NCBI GenBank assembly: GCA_022747635.1
Contig: JAKTNV010000006.1
Location: 92,599,734 to 92,663,733, forward strand
Length of the DNA stretch: 64,000 nt
Source: Hetaerina americana
Lineage: Eukaryota; Arthropoda; Insecta; Odonata; Calopterygidae
Direction: 5' to 3'
Part shown: positions 61,698 to 64,000 of the stretch, in pieces
How positions within the stretch are numbered: position 1 is the stretch's first letter
How the letters are laid out: every line of letters begins with the position of its first letter
Program-made: the position numbers and the translations under genes
Notes under the pieces: model-generated
The model's input: the letters and a program-made list of their open reading frames with translations, nothing else
Database searches by the model: none
Told to the model about the DNA's origin: nothing

Positions 61698-63018
61698 CCC
61701 TAAATCCTTGACCAAACCTGTCTCTTACAGAATCCACAGAACTAGAAAGGCTAATTAAGGATCCTGATATCATCATTACTTCCACAGACAAAGGTTCAAT
61801 GGTTATTGTCTTAAACAGATCAGATTACATAAGAGTGTTTTACAGACAACTCTTGGATATGTCTGTATACCGGTAAATCCCTATAGATCCAAACCTTGTA
61901 TTTCAGAAGGATTTCATGGAATTTCTTGCATCCAACAGGCTAAATGAAAGTTTCTTTCCTTCAGACCTTGCCTTCCTCTTCCCTACCCACCCATGCACCC
62001 CTCATTTTTTTAACCTTCCAAAGATTCATAAGCCTGGGAATCCTGGTTGGCCGAATTTATCCTCTTGTCAATCCCCAACCAAAAGAATCTCTGCATTTGT
62101 TGACCATTATCTCCAACTGATAGTCCATTCCCTACCGCCACACACCAAAGATTGATAACATTTCCTGGAAAGGCTAAAATCAACCTTCTCTGCAGATACG
62201 GAGATTACTATGGCCACTATAAATGCAATATCCCTATTCACATCGATTGCCAAATCAGGTCTCTTCACTCTCAAACGCTATGTCCAATGCTCTCAGCCAT
62301 ATATACCCAGCACAGATTTTCTACTCAGTGTTTCCAAGTTTATCCTCACCCATAACTCATTTTCCTTTAACAATAAATTCTTCTAGCAAATAAAGGGCTG
62401 TGCCATGGGCAGCAGGTTCAGTCCTTCCTATGCAAACCTCTTTCTTGGTCTTGCAGAGAAAATATTCCAATGACTAAAACCTCTATTGTGGCTCAGATAC
62501 ATCGATGACATTTTCCTTCTCTGGCCATATAGTACGGATTCCCCGAAAACTTATTTTCAAACTCAATGCTTTGTCCTCTGTCTCCTTCAGTTCTATAGTT
62601 TCCTCCTTCCAAATCTCCTTCCTGGATGTAAATGTAACATTAATAGACCAAATATTTCACACTTTTGTACATATAAAACCTATTAATAAACAGCAATACT
62701 TACACTATGATAATTGCCCTCAATATCACACCAAACTGTCTATTCCTTATTCCCTGTTCATAAGAGGACACAGAATTTGCAACTATCCTGACTTGCTTGA
62801 TAATTTCCTTTCAAAACTACACTGTTCCCTCCTCAAATGAGTTCATTCCAAATCCCTCCTAAACAAAAGGATCGGTACACATGCCTGCACTCCCAAACCT
62901 TCCTCCACCGTGGAACCTCACCCTCTTTCAATTTGCACCATATACTTCCTTGGCTTAGAATCTCTGCTATCAATCCTGAAAGATCACTACCTTATCCCCA
63001 ATGGTAGCCCTTACTACC
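61698..63018 (+). mobile_element. Penelope-like element, 3' half of the split copy (RT relic)
   Basis: Continuation of the copy at 58600-59490. Broken plus-strand frames give FPTHPCTPHFFNLPKIHKPG (62000-62050), a PLSANIL-free degraded middle, GCAMGSRFSPSYANLFLGLA (62398-62455), LRYIDDIFLLWPYSTDS (62490-62540), DVNVTLIDQIFHTFVHIKP (62620-62680) and GLESLLSILKDHY (62950-62990). It stops before the GIY-YIG domain at TTAA 63019, where a piggyBac-like end begins. Confidence 0.8.
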
Positions 63019-63022
63019 TTAA

Positions 63023-63530
63023 CCCTTTGCACTTGGGTGCTTTTTTCTCGATTGCCTTAGTCTACTCGGGATTCAAATTTTTAAATACCCCAAATTAACT
63101 AAGCGTGGTACTAGAATGAAAAACTGGAGTTTCTTTTCATGCAAACTTATTTATTTGGATTTTTTGACATAATTATTGATAAATATATTGATAAACGATA
63201 ATATAAACTCTATAATGTTTCATGGTATGATATTTTTGGAAGCATTCACCAACATGAAGACCTGGTTTACATTCACACGTCTCACAGATATATATTGTCT
63301 CTCTCGTTCCTCCTTTGATTTTTTGGTTAGAGAAAACCGCACAATATTTATGTTTTTTGTTGGGGTGAGGTGTGATTATATGAAGTTTTCCATTTAAATG
63401 TTGCTCTATGCTTGTGGATGGTAATCTAACCCTGGTAGTTTATGTACCATCTTGGAATTCTCCAACAAGATCGTGTACTAGTTTCCTAACATTTCATTTC
63501 ACAGCTTACTTTTGTCACTATTATATTTGT
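63023..63530 (-). mobile_element. piggyBac-like transposon 3' end (relic)
   Basis: TTAA (63019-63022) is followed by CCCTTTGCACTTGGGTGC, the typical start of piggyBac-type inverted ends at a TTAA target. On the minus strand 63520-63200 encodes the transposase C-terminus: LVHDLVGEFQDG, HIITPHPNKKHKYCAVFS, GGTRETIYICETCECKPGLH, VGECFQKYHTMKHY. This is the Cys-rich domain that binds DNA in the family (one CxxC half is lost, CAVF). Stops are present. The rest of the element beyond about 63530 is not recognisable. Confidence 0.6.
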
Positions 63531-63783
63531 TAATAAATTCATCAGTTTTGGTATAAAATTCTTTGTTGCTGCTTTCTAATTCTTTAGAATACTTATCCAT
63601 CATGAGGAGAGGAAAATTGTTCAGAATGAGCAACTACTAGCTGGCAAAGCATTTGTCCAACTAAAGGGAAAGCATCTGTTGTAAGAGAACCCTCTGTCAT
63701 TAGGGAAAACACCTGTGTTATGCTTCTAGAAATGTAAGTAAACCTTGGAGATTAAGATAAGGAAGATTTTTTTATCACAGGAG

Positions 63784-63979
63784 GATGATGCAACCTCAAA
63801 AAAGGACGACAAAGGGTAAGTGCTAATAACTTTGAGTTACTATAAATCAATGACTCATGTCTTGGACACTCCTCAAACAATGATGATGCAACCTCAAAAA
63901 AGGTAGACTCCGGGAAAAGGCCTAAGGTTTGTGTTTTACTATGAATATAATAGACCATATCTTGGACCCTCCTACTCCA
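63784..63979. repeat. Two-copy tandem repeat of 98 bp
   Basis: GATGATGCAACCTCAAAAAA at 63784 recurs at 63882, and the rest of the unit (CTTGGACACTCCT against CTTGGACCCTCCT) is similar. About 80 percent identity by eye. No coding content recognised. Confidence 0.65.
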
Positions 63980-64000
63980 GATTCCTGACTATGCAATGGA

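Overview
The window reads as arthropod, most likely insect, nuclear DNA. It is AT-rich, its introns have GT/AG borders, it carries two ZAD (zf-AD) zinc-finger gene relics (a domain largely confined to arthropods), and it is packed with mariner-type, LINE and Penelope-like transposable elements. Nothing in it looks bacterial. I cannot name the species.

Layout. Positions 1-20403 hold the 3' half of one recognisable host gene on the + strand, an SLC17-family anion transporter with five phase-compatible exons. Its introns carry two mariner relics, an internally deleted mariner with 35-bp inverted ends, a full-length and apparently open CR1/Jockey-type LINE (PHD-finger ORF1 plus endonuclease/RT ORF2), degenerate RTE pieces and short SINE-like repeats. 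From 20.4 to 38.3 kb almost everything is retroelement: an RTE-type LINE in many copies of both orientations set in TA microsatellites, two head-to-tail R1-clade LINE relics, and Penelope-like pieces. From 38.3 to 50.1 kb are a fold-back repeat, several mariner relics, a GC-rich LTR with TATA box, poly(A) signal and primer-binding site, a DD37D-type Tc1/mariner element and one candidate host exon. From 50.1 to 56.6 kb the density falls: two ZAD relics face opposite ways and two phase-matched candidate exons follow. From 57.1 to 63 kb are three Penelope-like elements, one nested inside another, ending in a piggyBac-like relic.

Most notable. The nested Penelope-like element at 59491-61697 has two 236-bp terminal inverted repeats that look identical, a 14-bp target duplication, an RT and a GIY-YIG endonuclease separated by what looks like one frameshift, and a hammerhead-ribozyme-like motif in each terminal repeat. 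A second Penelope family carries a related motif at about 36.84 kb and twice in a stand-alone 216-bp hairpin at 21.7 kb. Further points are a 1.35-kb inverted repeat formed by two RTE copies, repeated inverted 3'-end 'caps' beside RTE copies, and a shared stop codon at the same position in both ZAD copies. No database search or folding program was run; family names come from motifs and alignment by eye.
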